In this document: piece after piece, positions 35,049 to 44,153 of the stretch | Numbering within the stretch: the first letter of the stretch is position 1 | How the letters are laid out: every line of letters starts with the position of its first letter | Assembly: GCF_900289175.1 (NCBI RefSeq) | Contig: NZ_LT985747.1 | Span: forward strand, 48,505-112,504 | DNA length: 64,000 nt | Reading direction: 5' to 3' | Origin: Paenibacillus faecalis | Lineage (GTDB): Bacteria; Bacillota; Bacilli; Paenibacillales; Paenibacillaceae | Notes under the pieces: generated by a model | Databases searched by the model: none | Told to the model about the DNA's origin: nothing | The model's input: the letters and a program-made list of their open reading frames with translations, nothing else | Position numbers and translations under genes: made by a program

Positions 35049-36122
35049 ATGGCCAGTTCGATAGACGTCCAAATAACAACGAAGAAGAAACAGAAACCAC
35101 TTCAGCATGAATTAGGTTTCGGCATTCATTTTACCGATCATATGTTCATCATGAACTACGCTGAAGGCAAAGGGTGGCACGAACCTCGCATTGTGCCATA
35201 TCAACCGATTGTGCTGGACCCAGCCGCCAAAGTATTCCACTATGGCCAGACGATCTTTGAAGGATTGAAAGCTTACAAGACCTCGGATGGGCAGGTTTTG
35301 CTGTTCAGACCTGATCGCAACTTCAAACGTTTAAACCGTTCCAACGAACGACTGGGTGTTCCTGCTATTGATGAGGAGCTTGCCCTTCAAGCCTTAAAAA
35401 AACTGATCGTGATAGATCAGGACTGGATTCCTACAGCATCCGAAAACTCCTTGTACATCCGTCCGTTTGTCATTGCTACCGAGCCCGCTCTAGGCGTAGA
35501 TGCTTCTACACAATATCAGTTCATTATCATCCTGTCGCCGGTAGGCAACTACTATCCCGAAGGGGTCAATCCTGTCAAAATCTACGTTGAAAGCGAATAT
35601 GTACGCGCCGTCAGAGGCGGTATCGGGGAAGCCAAAACTGCCGGCAACTATGCTGCTAGTTTAAAGGCTCAGGAAAATGCCAAAGAACAAGGCTATTCCC
35701 AAGTGCTGTGGCTGGATGGAGTTCACCGCAAATACATTGAAGAGGTCGGCAGCATGAACGTCTTTTTCAAAATCAACGGAACAGTCCATACCCCTGCACT
35801 AAGCGGCAGTATTCTGGACGGCATTACCCGCAGTTCTATTATTCAGCTGCTCAAGCATTGGGAAGTTCCTGTTGAGGAAAGCATGATCGCGATTGAGGAT
35901 CTTTTTAACGCCGCTAAAAACGGACAGCTGGAGGAAGCCTTCGGTACCGGAACGGCTGCAGTGATCTCCCCGATCGGCGAGCTCAACTGGAAAGATGAGA
36001 AGGTACTGATCAACGGCGGAAATACGGGCGAAATTTCGCAAAAGCTTTATGATACGTTAACCGGTATTCAAAGAGGGGCCCTTCCGGACCCGTTTGGTTG
36101 GATGGTTCAAGTGAATGATTAA
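35049..36122 (+). CDS. ilvE: Branched-chain amino acid aminotransferase
   Basis: PLP enzyme of 357 residues, class IV, final step in Leu/Ile/Val synthesis and first step in their breakdown. Signatures include GQTIFEGLKAYKT, the conserved GGIGEAKTAGNYAASLKAQ with the PLP Lys, EEVGSMNVFF, and FGTGTAAVISPIGEL. Length and motifs match the Gram-positive type. RBS TTAGGGAGCG precedes the ATG. It is monocistronic and ends in an unusually strong terminator. No T-box leader was seen in the 200 nt upstream. Confidence 0.95.
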   Translation: MASSIDVQITTKKKQKPLQHELGFGIHFTDHMFIMNYAEGKGWHEPRIVPYQPIVLDPAAKVFHYGQTIFEGLKAYKTSDGQVLLFRPDRNFKRLNRSNERLGVPAIDEELALQALKKLIVIDQDWIPTASENSLYIRPFVIATEPALGVDASTQYQFIIILSPVGNYYPEGVNPVKIYVESEYVRAVRGGIGEAKTAGNYAASLKAQENAKEQGYSQVLWLDGVHRKYIEEVGSMNVFFKINGTVHTPALSGSILDGITRSSIIQLLKHWEVPVEESMIAIEDLFNAAKNGQLEEAFGTGTAAVISPIGELNWKDEKVLINGGNTGEISQKLYDTLTGIQRGALPDPFGWMVQVND

Positions 36123-36131
36123 GTAAATCCA

Positions 36132-36168
36132 GGCTGCCTGGGGGAATTTCCCCCAGGCAGCCTTTTTT
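36132..36168 (+). terminator. Strong terminator of ilvE
   Basis: Perfect 13-bp stem GGCTGCCTGGGGG/CCCCCAGGCAGCC with a 5-nt loop, then TTTTTT. The convergent kinase gene stops at 36193. Confidence 0.95.
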
Positions 36169-36192
36169 ATATTAGTGCTCCTGTTTACCAAC

Positions 36193-37767
36193 TTAATCCT
36201 CGTCCTCAGCAGTAGGCAGCTTTACGGTAAATGTGGTTCCTGTGTCAATCTCACTGTTAACGGAAATCGAGCCGCCATGATCCTCCACGATTTTTTGACA
36301 TAAGGATAATCCCAGGCCTGTCCCTTCTTCTTTCGTCGTATAAAACGGATCAAAAATTTGGCTGATATACGCTTCGGCTATCCCCTTACCTGTATCTTGA
36401 ACCTTAATGATTGCCGTCTTTCCCTCTAACTGTAGTGAGAAATGAACATGGCCGGTTGTCTCCATCGCCTGAAATGCGTTTCGTATCAGATTAATCATGA
36501 CTTGAATGATTTTATCTCTGTCCATGTAGACCATAACCGACTCATCTGGAACTTCCATCGTAAACGAATGACCGCGTGAGGCTGCTTCAGATTCGCAAAG
36601 TGAAAAGACCCTCGTCATGCAAAATCGTAATGAATCCGGCTTCATATTGCTCACATGCGGCTTTGAAAACTGAAGAAACTCTGCCGTCAGCTCGCCAACC
36701 CGCGTGATTTCACCCATGATCACCTCATACCATGGCTGGATGTTGTAGTTTTGAATTTTGGACAGCTGAATAAATCCTTTTATCGCGGTTAAGGGATTGC
36801 GGATTTCATGAGCCATTCCGGCAGCCAGCTCCCCAACCGTTTTCATTTTCGCAGAGCGCATAAATTCTTCTTGACTCTTTAGCCAGCTTTCTCTTCTCAT
36901 CTGAAATATTCGATCCTCAGCCATGCTAATGATTTCCTGAAATGTAGCCGCTTCTTTAGGAAAATGAGTTACGCTGTATGTGACCTGTATTCCGAGCTCA
37001 TCAAAAGGCATGTCATCGCTTACCTCATCAGCAGACGGTAACAGAATTGCAAACCGGTCTCCTGCATATCTGGCCGAACCAATCATATTTGTGAAATGTT
37101 TTGAAATGGAACGAGAGAAATGGATCAGTATCTCATTCGCTGTCACGATATCCTTAGCATTCAACGATTTGAAATTATTAATATCGAGTAGTACCAGCTG
37201 AAAATGTGTTCTGCTATCGGTAAGTTCTTGTACCATTTTCATATAGCCTTCATAATTTAAAAAACCGGTAAGTGAATCATGATAAATGAGGTAGTCGTTT
37301 TGCTTTGTTAACGTTTTTTTCTCAGACTCGATGCGAATAATGATGTGGAACGTCATGATGATCACAAGTAAAGAAATGATATCAAACAAAAATAAAAGCA
37401 CGGTATAAACATCCAGTGGCATATATGTGAGTCGAATGATGGAGTATTGCAAAACAAGCAGTAGCCCCGGTGGCAACATTTCATTAAACTTCTCTTTCTG
37501 CTGAATCAGATTGATGATGACAATATAATATAGCAGGATGGACCAATTTAAACTGCTGGCAAAATGAAATGCACCGACAAAGATAAACTGGAACCTTTTT
37601 AACAACGGGTATTTATCATCCAAGGCCAGGCTTGCCGATAGCAATAAAGCTGTTATCAGCATCAGTTCCAAACTCACATGCTTCCCCAACGTGATCGATG
37701 AAACGATAATGAATAGAGATATAAACGGTACGAACAGGAGTTTAATCATTTTAATGGACAATCGCAA
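36193..37767 (-). CDS. Membrane histidine kinase with degenerate GGDEF domain (sporulation-kinase-like)
   Basis: Protein of 524 residues. About five transmembrane helices fill the first 140 residues (5TM-type sensor). A GGDEF-like domain follows (YHDSLTGFLNYEGYMKM, then YAGDRFAILLPS, where AGDRF replaces GGDEF), then HisKA with MAHEIRNPLTAIKGFIQLSK and HATPase_c with NLIRNAFQAM, DTGKGIAEAYISQIFDPFYTTKEEGTGLGLSL. The GGDEF part has probably lost cyclase activity and may sense or bind nucleotides. The kinase part is most like sporulation kinases that feed Spo0F, which is inference. No cognate regulator gene is adjacent. Confidence 0.88.
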   Translation of the reverse strand: MRLSIKMIKLLFVPFISLFIIVSSITLGKHVSLELMLITALLLSASLALDDKYPLLKRFQFIFVGAFHFASSLNWSILLYYIVIINLIQQKEKFNEMLPPGLLLVLQYSIIRLTYMPLDVYTVLLFLFDIISLLVIIMTFHIIIRIESEKKTLTKQNDYLIYHDSLTGFLNYEGYMKMVQELTDSRTHFQLVLLDINNFKSLNAKDIVTANEILIHFSRSISKHFTNMIGSARYAGDRFAILLPSADEVSDDMPFDELGIQVTYSVTHFPKEAATFQEIISMAEDRIFQMRRESWLKSQEEFMRSAKMKTVGELAAGMAHEIRNPLTAIKGFIQLSKIQNYNIQPWYEVIMGEITRVGELTAEFLQFSKPHVSNMKPDSLRFCMTRVFSLCESEAASRGHSFTMEVPDESVMVYMDRDKIIQVMINLIRNAFQAMETTGHVHFSLQLEGKTAIIKVQDTGKGIAEAYISQIFDPFYTTKEEGTGLGLSLCQKIVEDHGGSISVNSEIDTGTTFTVKLPTAEDED

Positions 37768-38004
37768 TCACTCCTATGTATAACTTACAAAAGTTACTAA
37801 TCATTCTTTCATATGTTATAACATAAACAGGGTTCTGAACAGATAATTTACAAAAAGCGCTGCTATAAATTAGCTTCACTACGTGTAATTAAACGAATAT
37901 CCATAAAACTTGACGAAAGATGGGTATTGGCACAGGTACATTTGCCTTTCTCGTCATACAATAACCCAGATAAACACATAACTTTTCGAGAAGGAGCTGT
38001 TATC

Positions 38005-38238
38005 ATGACTGGTGTTGGAGCAGCAGGCGGAGCTGGAACAGGGCCTGTAAGAGGCGAAAAAGGAAAGGCAGAATGGAGTATGCATCACCCGGTTGGACAC
38101 AAAGTGTATCACACGACTGCTCATGTGCATCATCATCACAAACACCCTCACTGCTGTGTTAGAACAGGCATCCCTATAGAATTGGTTTTATTTATTCTAC
38201 TCGTCATCGTCATTCGCTGCTATCATTACTACTATTAG
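38005..38238 (+). CDS. Small His/Gly-rich membrane protein (77 aa)
   Basis: ORF of 78 codons. It begins MTGVGAAGGAGTGPVRGEKG, has HTTAHVHHHHKHPHCCVRTG in the middle and a C-terminal transmembrane stretch (IPIELVLFILLVIVI) ending RCYHYYY. The ATG is 9 nt after AAGGAG, and a perfect terminator follows, so this is a real single-gene unit. Composition resembles small spore-coat or metal-handling proteins; no family recognised. A longer frame to 37927 lacks a ribosome site. Confidence 0.72.
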   Translation: MTGVGAAGGAGTGPVRGEKGKAEWSMHHPVGHKVYHTTAHVHHHHKHPHCCVRTGIPIELVLFILLVIVIRCYHYYY

Positions 38239-38252
38239 ACGATATTGAAAAC

Positions 38253-38288
38253 GGCATCGCAGTCCGAGAACTGCGATGCCATTTTTTT
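38253..38288 (+). terminator. Terminator of His-rich protein gene
   Basis: GGCATCGCAGT/ACTGCGATGCC, perfect 11-bp stem, 6-nt loop, T7. Confidence 0.9.
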
Positions 38289-38371
38289 AAAACATTTTGC
38301 TGTTTACATACACCGCATAATAATGAGAGAATGATATGGACTGAATTTGTTCTTCGGGAAAGGATATGGAA

Positions 38372-38941
38372 ATGGCACAGTTATTTTTCAAATATGGAGC
38401 AATGAATAGCGGTAAATCGATTGAAATTCTGAAAGTGGCACATAACTATGAGGAGCAAAACAAACCGGTTCTCATCTTTACTTCCGCAATCGACAACCGG
38501 GATGAAGTAGGGTATATCTCTTCACGGATCGGCCTGAGAAGACAAGCGATACCGATCATGGAAAACACCGATATCTATGGCATCGTTAGCAGGCACGACC
38601 CCAAGCCTTACTGTGTGCTTGTCGATGAATGTCAGTTTCTAAACAAGGACAACATTTTGCAGCTGGTTCGGATTGTTGATGAACTCGATATTCCGGTGAT
38701 GGGTTTCGGACTCAAAAACGACTTTCAGAATGAACTCTTTGAAGGAAGCCGCTTCATGCTGATCTATGCGGATAAAATCGAAGAAATGAAAACAATCTGC
38801 TGGTTCTGTGAACGCAAAGCAACTATGAACCTTCGTCTAAAAGATGGAAAGCCGGTCTACACCGGGGAGCAGATTGTTATTGGAGGAAACGATACCTATT
38901 TTCCGGTCTGCCGCAAATGTCACACCAATCCCCCTTTGTAA
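38372..38941 (+). CDS. tdk: Thymidine kinase
   Basis: Protein of 189 residues of the type II thymidine kinase family, phosphorylating thymidine to dTMP for salvage. Walker [10 protein letters not shown], Walker B-like VLVDECQFL with the catalytic Glu, the lid region, and a structural zinc site with CWFC and CRKCH. The ATG at 38372 has AAAGGA at normal spacing; the ATG at 38366 sits on top of that site. The next small gene follows 20 nt later and is probably co-transcribed. Confidence 0.95.
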   Translation: MAQLFFKYGAMNSGKSIEILKVAHNYEEQNKPVLIFTSAIDNRDEVGYISSRIGLRRQAIPIMENTDIYGIVSRHDPKPYCVLVDECQFLNKDNILQLVRIVDELDIPVMGFGLKNDFQNELFEGSRFMLIYADKIEEMKTICWFCERKATMNLRLKDGKPVYTGEQIVIGGNDTYFPVCRKCHTNPPL

Positions 38942-38961
38942 AGGAGGAGAACAACAATATC

Positions 38962-39174
38962 ATGCCTATTGTTAGACCTTTAATTACAGATCAGGATTTT
39001 CAGGAGGCAGTGGATCTCCAGTACAAAATCCGAATTTTTAAAGATAATCATCTCATTGATTCCGGAACGTTTGTTATCCGATTTACGGACGAAACGGTCG
39101 TCACCCAATCCGAAGTGAGTACGCTCGGTTACTATAAGCGAAATGAATGCGATTTTTTTGAACTGCGAAAATAA
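38962..39174 (+). CDS. Small conserved-looking protein (70 aa), unknown
   Basis: ORF of 71 codons with AAGGAGGAG 12 nt before the ATG, directly after tdk and before a bidirectional terminator, so it is the last gene of a two-gene unit. Sequence MPIVRPLITDQDFQEAVDLQ continues to ECDFFELRK; soluble, mixed alpha/beta, one Cys. The family is not recognised. Co-transcription with tdk does not by itself imply a nucleotide role. Confidence 0.65.
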   Translation: MPIVRPLITDQDFQEAVDLQYKIRIFKDNHLIDSGTFVIRFTDETVVTQSEVSTLGYYKRNECDFFELRK

Positions 39175-39179
39175 TTTCA

Positions 39180-39222
39180 AAAAAACTCTTCCCATGTTTT
39201 TATGATCAGGGAAGAGTTTTTT
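39180..39222. terminator. Bidirectional terminator between tdk unit and yitT
   Basis: AAAAAACTCTTCCC/GGGAAGAGTTTTTT, perfect 14-bp arms with a 15-nt loop, T run on both strands. Confidence 0.9.
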
Positions 39223-39242
39223 GGTTGCCAAACAAGTCATAT

Positions 39243-40109
39243 CTAGTGGATATCTCGCTTTACAATGCTGCCGCCAAATACATCAGCAACATTTTGAATC
39301 GAAATAAACGCGTTGTTATCGATTTCCTGAACGACGGTTTTCAGCTTGGATACTTCAAGTCTGTTGACTACACAATAGATAATTTGAGTGTCTTCTTTAG
39401 AGAATCCGCCTTTACCATACAACAATGTTGTGCTCCGTCCCAGCCTGTCATTGATCGCATCTGAAATATCTTCAGACAGATTGGAAATAATCGTAACGGA
39501 CTTGGATTCCTCCAAACCTTCAACTACAATATCCATCACCTTCGCAGCGATGTAATAGGTAAAGATGGAGAACATCGCCGAGTCGGCACCGAATACGAAT
39601 CCGGCCACAATAAAAATAAACACGTTAATGATCATCACGATCTGTCCAACAGGGATACGCAACTTTTTGGAAAGCAGAATCGCAACGATTTCTGTACCAT
39701 CCAGCGCTCCGCCGTAACGGATCACCAGGCCCACCCCAAACCCAAGAATGAGACCTCCGAAGAGAACAGCTAGAATTTTCTCATTTGTAAAGGGTTCAAC
39801 ATGATGAAGCAGCGCTGTAGTAACGGACAGTACAATAATTCCATACAACGTAGACAAGGCAAATGTTTTGCCGATTTGCTTGTAACCGATAAACAGAAAC
39901 GGAAGGTTGAGCAAAAACAGGAACAATCCAAGTGCTACAGGAGTCACTTTGGATAAAACGATAGAGATACCGGTAATTCCTCCATCAATAATGGAGTTTG
40001 GAACGAGGAATATTTCGAGAGCGACGGCCATCAAAACCGCTCCGATCGTAATAAAAATGAAGCGTTTGATGATCTCGTACAGAGACAGCTTTCGATGTTT
40101 TTTGGACAT
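39243..40109 (-). CDS. YitT family membrane protein (DUF161/DUF2179)
   Basis: Protein of 288 residues. The N-terminal two thirds have five to six transmembrane helices including GGITGISIVLSKV and RYGGALDGTEIVAILLSKK, typical of YitT; the C-terminal DUF2179 domain (VTIISNLSEDISDAINDRLGRSTTLL) is cytoplasmic. The family is common in several copies in Bacillales with no settled function; some members are linked to transport or spore traits. Confidence 0.9.
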   Translation of the reverse strand: MSKKHRKLSLYEIIKRFIFITIGAVLMAVALEIFLVPNSIIDGGITGISIVLSKVTPVALGLFLFLLNLPFLFIGYKQIGKTFALSTLYGIIVLSVTTALLHHVEPFTNEKILAVLFGGLILGFGVGLVIRYGGALDGTEIVAILLSKKLRIPVGQIVMIINVFIFIVAGFVFGADSAMFSIFTYYIAAKVMDIVVEGLEESKSVTIISNLSEDISDAINDRLGRSTTLLYGKGGFSKEDTQIIYCVVNRLEVSKLKTVVQEIDNNAFISIQNVADVFGGSIVKRDIH

Positions 40110-40437
40110 GCAGAAGGACCCCTTCAGTGTAGAATATTACCGCTTTTGGCGATAGCCTAAAAAAATTTCACTTCATCATAATATAAAAATTTTTAGGTTT
40201 ATTCAAATTTTGTCGTATAATATGACCAAGCCATTTTGTCAGCAGTAAAAGTGTCCAGCACAAAGAGAGCGCCTAACAACACGATAATGAACCGTCTCTC
40301 TTAGTCAGATGCGATCCAATGGTATATTATGATATAATAATATTCGTTATTTTTTGACATAAATCGAGCGACTTCAATTTAATTCCACATACCAATAACA
40401 GAAGTTTTATTAACAGGTAACGATAGGGAGAGAAATC
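40110..40437. other. Intergenic region between yitT and VTT-protein genes
   Basis: AT-rich, 328 nt, no gene. On the plus strand there is a TATAAT at 40216-40221 with a weak -35 (TTTAGG), and TTGACA at about 40354 upstream of an AT-rich -10-like region. AAGAGAG/CTCTCTT forms a wide inverted repeat near 40263-40300 without a T run. The yitT promoter should also lie here. Confidence 0.45.
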
Positions 40438-41046
40438 ATGTTAGATTGGATTGAACAAGTTATCACCTTTACGAAAGGTGTCGATATGAAGCAGGTCGAG
40501 TTCTGGCTCAACAAATATTCAAGTCTAGGTCCCCTGCCTGGCATCTTATTTTCCTTCGCTGAAGCATTTCTTCCGTTTCTTCCACTCATCGTCATCGTTA
40601 TGGGAAACGCGGCTGCTTACGGACTGTGGCTAGGATTTCTCTTTTCATGGATCGGTGTTTGCGCCGGCTCTATAACTGTATTTTGGTTAACACGAAAATT
40701 GGGCGGGAAACTCGGACTATATATACAAAAACGAATGCCGGGAACCCAGCGATTCTTTCACTGGATCGAGGAAAAGGGCTTTACTCCGATCTTTATACTC
40801 TACTGCTTTCCCTTTACTCCTTCGTCACTTATCAACATCGCCTCAGGGATCAGTACCATATCCTTTAGAACCTTTGCCATTGCTGTGATGGCAGGTAAAT
40901 CGGTCATGATATTTATGATCGCCTTTATCGGTCATGATTGGCAGTCATTCGTACATCAGCCATGGCGTATATTAATTGCCATCGGTGTTCTCGGACTGCT
41001 GTGGTTTGTCGGCAAAAAAATGGAAAATCGGTACCACCATGTCTAA
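40438..41046 (+). CDS. TVP38/TMEM64 (VTT domain) membrane protein, DedA-like
   Basis: Protein of 202 residues with about five transmembrane helices. FAEAFLPFLPLIVIVMGNAAAYG and GFLFSWIGVCAGSITVFWLTRKLGGKLG followed by FILYCFPFTPSSLINIASG are the VTT signature with its conserved F(x)xR-like and PxxxxN motif. Family members act in lipid scrambling or undecaprenyl-phosphate/phospholipid flipping. AGGGAGAG precedes the ATG. Single-gene unit with its own terminator. Confidence 0.88.
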   Translation: MLDWIEQVITFTKGVDMKQVEFWLNKYSSLGPLPGILFSFAEAFLPFLPLIVIVMGNAAAYGLWLGFLFSWIGVCAGSITVFWLTRKLGGKLGLYIQKRMPGTQRFFHWIEEKGFTPIFILYCFPFTPSSLINIASGISTISFRTFAIAVMAGKSVMIFMIAFIGHDWQSFVHQPWRILIAIGVLGLLWFVGKKMENRYHHV

Positions 41047-41100
41047 TATGAACATGGACTCCGGTGTCTTCCAAACCGTTGATCATTTTATGAATTAAAA

Positions 41101-41143
41101 GCGAGTATCGAGGAAAAGCTTCATCCCTCAGTACTCGCTCTTT
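41101..41143 (+). terminator. Terminator after VTT-protein gene
   Basis: GCGAGTA/TACTCGC outer arms with inner GAGG/CCTC, then TCTTTTA. Confidence 0.75.
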
Positions 41144-41202
41144 TAATGCTCATCTCTAAATATACACAACGGTTGAAAACAAACTGTTCCTGAATTGAAC
41201 TT

Positions 41203-41580
41203 CTAGTTCATATCTTGGCGTTTACTGTTTTTTTGTGCCTTCTTAAGTGCAGGGCCAAGATCATCAAGTGTGCTTTTCTCCCACAACGGAACACCCGATC
41301 GATAGGCAGCTCTTCCATTCAAGTGACCCGCAACCGGAGCGGTAATGAAGACAAAGATAATACCTAGCAGAAGCTTGGCACTAACATGATCTACATAGAA
41401 CATAAAGTATAGGAAGGCGCTCAGCAGTATGATCAGAACGCCCAGCGTTGAGCTTTTCGTTGCCGCATGCGATCTTAAATACACATCAGGCAAACGGATT
41501 AGGCCAAATGCGCTTATCGCACTAAGCAAAGCACCAAACAGTACGAACAGACCGATGATCAGTTCCCCGATCTCACTCAT
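41203..41580 (-). CDS. mrpG: Mrp antiporter subunit MrpG (MnhG)
   Basis: Protein of about 125 residues with three transmembrane helices; FGLIRLPDVYLRSHAATKSSTLGVL is the MnhG signature. Last gene of the Mrp operon, overlapping mrpF by 8 nt. The ATG at 41580 fits the family N-terminus best; a TTG at about 41592 and an ATG at 41598 are alternatives because the ribosome binding site, AAGAGGT, is farther upstream. Confidence 0.88.
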   Translation of the reverse strand: MSEIGELIIGLFVLFGALLSAISAFGLIRLPDVYLRSHAATKSSTLGVLIILLSAFLYFMFYVDHVSAKLLLGIIFVFITAPVAGHLNGRAAYRSGVPLWEKSTLDDLGPALKKAQKNSKRQDMN

Positions 41581-41857
41581 CGTTACTTCGTTCAATGACA
41601 TCACCTCTTTCAATATATCTTGCCAAGGCTGTTGAGCCGATAAAGGTTAGAATACCGATCAGCAATATGATGTCAAAGTACGCCTCCGTCCGAAACAACA
41701 TCGAAAGAACAGCGATCATCGACAGCAGAATAATTCCGATCGTATCCAGTGCCATGATCCGGTCATTCATGGAAGGCCCTTTAATCAAACGGTACAAGCA
41801 CCCGAATAATGCCAGCGACAGTATAACGAGAGAAGCGATAAGTATATTATTCAGCAT
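41573..41857 (-). CDS. mrpF: Mrp antiporter subunit MrpF (MnhF)
   Basis: Protein of 94 residues with three transmembrane helices. RLIKGPSMNDRIMALDTIG is the MnhF signature. Start codon abuts the mrpE stop by a 1-nt overlap. The small subunit belongs to the membrane-embedded Na+/H+ antiporter complex. Confidence 0.93.
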   Translation of the reverse strand: MLNNILIASLVILSLALFGCLYRLIKGPSMNDRIMALDTIGIILLSMIAVLSMLFRTEAYFDIILLIGILTFIGSTALARYIERGDVIERSNDE

Positions 41858-42339
41858 TAGCGGGTCACCTCCAGAATTGCTTTTTCAAAGGTATCCTTAA
41901 TCTGCTGAACGACCTCATCCTTATCTTTAATGTCCATAGCATGTATATATAGCGTCCGATTATCACTAGAAACTTCCATGGTCAGTGTTCCAGGGGTCAG
42001 ACAGATCAGGCAAGATAACACGGTGATTTCCCAGTCGCTCGTCAGTTCCGTTTCATAGGCAAATATCCCCGGATGAATATCGAGCTTTGGTTTAATCACC
42101 TGACCAATGACGGTAAAGCTCGATAAAATCAACTCTTTCAGAAACAGTAACAACAGTGCAATAATCGCCCATAACTTCCGTAAATAAAAGTCTTGCTCCC
42201 AAAACCGGTTCAACAGTCCAATGAGAATGGCACCGATCAAATATCCAATAAAGAAGCGTTGGGCAGACCAGTCCGAATTTAGAAACATCCAGACGAAGGC
42301 GATAATAAAATTCAATACAATTTGAAAGCCCATCTTCAC
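41857..42339 (-). CDS. mrpE: Mrp antiporter subunit MrpE (MnhE)
   Basis: Protein of 160 residues: two N-terminal transmembrane helices, an additional one near residue 60, and a cytoplasmic domain with CLICLTPGTLTMEV and the family motif LYIHAMD. Overlaps mrpF and mrpD by 1 nt, consistent with one transcript and coupled translation. Confidence 0.93.
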   Translation of the reverse strand: MKMGFQIVLNFIIAFVWMFLNSDWSAQRFFIGYLIGAILIGLLNRFWEQDFYLRKLWAIIALLLLFLKELILSSFTVIGQVIKPKLDIHPGIFAYETELTSDWEITVLSCLICLTPGTLTMEVSSDNRTLYIHAMDIKDKDEVVQQIKDTFEKAILEVTR

Positions 42340-43820
42340 TACTCCTTTAATACGGCTTCAATGTATATTGACGGATCGGTCAGAACCTCAGCCGCCTGTC
42401 CGGCGAAGGAATAAATCCATTCCGAACCGACACCCAGACCAATAACCAAGACCAACAGACCGATTGCAGATACATAAGCCGAACTATGCCATTTTTTCTT
42501 TTCCTGAACAGGCAGTAAGGGATCTTCCCGCCAAAATGCTCCAATAAACACGCGCATAAGGGAGTACAATACAATCAAACTCGAAGCTACAGCGATAGCG
42601 GTCAGCAAATATTCACCTTCCGCAAGGCCACCGCGAACCATCAATACTTTACCCGGGAAGCCACTGAGCGGCGGAATGCCGACCAAAGCTAACGCCAGAA
42701 TGAAGAACATCCATCCAAGCAGCGGGTAGCGTTTGATTAATCCACCCATTTCGCCGAGCTTGCTCGTTCCTGCTGCCGAGATGATCATTCCTCCAAGTAT
42801 AAACATCAGTGCTTTAGCAATCATGTCATGAATCAGATAAAGCACCGTACCGTCCAGCGAGTCCTTCGTTGCCACAGCCAACCCGAAAGCGATAAATCCT
42901 ACACTGATAACGACATTGTAATTCAATATTCGATATAGGTCCTTGTATGCTACGGCTCCAATTCCGCCCAGAACCATCGTCGCGATTGCCATCCAGGCAA
43001 TAATGTTGTGGGTAAAACCTTGATCATGATAAAAGATAAGCGTAAACGTCCGAATCATCGCATACAACCCGACTTTAGTCAGCAGCGCACCGAATAACGC
43101 AATGACCGCTGTCGGAGGAACCCGATAGGACCCCGGCAGCCAGAAGAACAGAAACAGTCCGGCTTTAAGTGAAAAGACGACCAGCAGCATAATGGCGATC
43201 ACACTGAGCAAGCCGCCCTGGCCTGCTTCAGCTACGCGAACAGACAGATGAGCCATATTCAGCGTACCCACTACACCATACAGATAAGCCATCGAGGCAA
43301 CAAACAGTGCAGATGAAATAATGTTGATCAGCATATATTTCAACGTTTCTCGAAGCTGGCGCTTCGTACCGCCTAGCACGATCAGCGCATAAGAAGATAT
43401 AAGCATAACTTCAAAGCAGACAAATAAGTTGAACAAATCCCCTGTCAAAAATGAGCCGATTACGCCGGCCAGAAGAAATTGAAAAAATGGGTAAAAATAA
43501 TATTTTTCTCTCTCTTCACCAATGGTTCGGAACGAATATAACAGACATCCTGCTGCTACAATAACTGTCGTCATAACGAGCAAGACAGCGAACATATCCG
43601 CAACGAAAACAATACCGTAAGGCGGCAGCCAGCCGCTCATATATAAAGTCTGAATCCCCTTCTCCTGAACCTGATTCATGATAAGCACGACAGATCCCCC
43701 ATTGAGAAGGATACTGATCAAGCTGATCCATCGCTGAGCCTTCACTCTCTTAGAAAGAAAAATAAGAATAACGGCTGTGATGAGTGGGATCAGGAGCGGA
43801 AGAACGATCAGGTTATTCAT
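42339..43820 (-). CDS. mrpD: Mrp antiporter subunit MrpD
   Basis: Protein of 493 residues with about 14 transmembrane helices, homologous to Complex I NuoM/NuoN. The conserved membrane Glu lies in FVCFEVMLISSYALIV, and the proton-path Lys in FFWLPGSYRVPPTAVIALFGALLTKVGLYAMIR. Forms the ion-translocating core with MrpA. It overlaps mrpC by 8 nt. Confidence 0.95.
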   Translation of the reverse strand: MNNLIVLPLLIPLITAVILIFLSKRVKAQRWISLISILLNGGSVVLIMNQVQEKGIQTLYMSGWLPPYGIVFVADMFAVLLVMTTVIVAAGCLLYSFRTIGEEREKYYFYPFFQFLLAGVIGSFLTGDLFNLFVCFEVMLISSYALIVLGGTKRQLRETLKYMLINIISSALFVASMAYLYGVVGTLNMAHLSVRVAEAGQGGLLSVIAIMLLVVFSLKAGLFLFFWLPGSYRVPPTAVIALFGALLTKVGLYAMIRTFTLIFYHDQGFTHNIIAWMAIATMVLGGIGAVAYKDLYRILNYNVVISVGFIAFGLAVATKDSLDGTVLYLIHDMIAKALMFILGGMIISAAGTSKLGEMGGLIKRYPLLGWMFFILALALVGIPPLSGFPGKVLMVRGGLAEGEYLLTAIAVASSLIVLYSLMRVFIGAFWREDPLLPVQEKKKWHSSAYVSAIGLLVLVIGLGVGSEWIYSFAGQAAEVLTDPSIYIEAVLKE

Positions 43821-44151
43821 CTTCTTCCCCCCTCAATTCTTCCATATCGTCCGTTCCCAGCCGCTGATATGCTTTATACGCAAGCACGAAGAAGAACGAC
43901 GTCACGCCAAAGCTGATTACAATAGATGTCAGAATAAGCGCCTGCGGAAGCGGATCAACATAGGTTTCCGCCTGTTCCCCAAGCAGTGGTGCTGCACCTG
44001 TCTTCAGCTTGGCAGTTGTCAGCAAAAGCAAATGCACCCCGTGTGAAATCAGTGAAGTTCCAAGGATAATGCGAAGTATACTTTTGGAGAGAATCAGATA
44101 CACTCCAACAGCGAACAAAACACCGATCGCAATCGACATATATAATTCCAT
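43813..44151 (-). CDS. mrpC: Mrp antiporter subunit MrpC (MnhC)
   Basis: Protein of 112 residues, three transmembrane helices, NuoK-like: GTSLISHGVHLLLLT and PLPQALILTSIVISFGVTSFFFVLAYKAYQRLG are the family motif. ATG separated from the mrpA stop by only 2 nt. Confidence 0.94.
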   Translation of the reverse strand: MELYMSIAIGVLFAVGVYLILSKSILRIILGTSLISHGVHLLLLTTAKLKTGAAPLLGEQAETYVDPLPQALILTSIVISFGVTSFFFVLAYKAYQRLGTDDMEELRGEEDE

Positions 44152-44153
44152 GG

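Noticed and set aside
38980..39240. 86-codon minus-strand ORF overlapping the 38962 gene
   Set aside because: It runs through the terminator hairpin at 39180-39222 and lacks a ribosome site, while the plus-strand ORF has a strong one.
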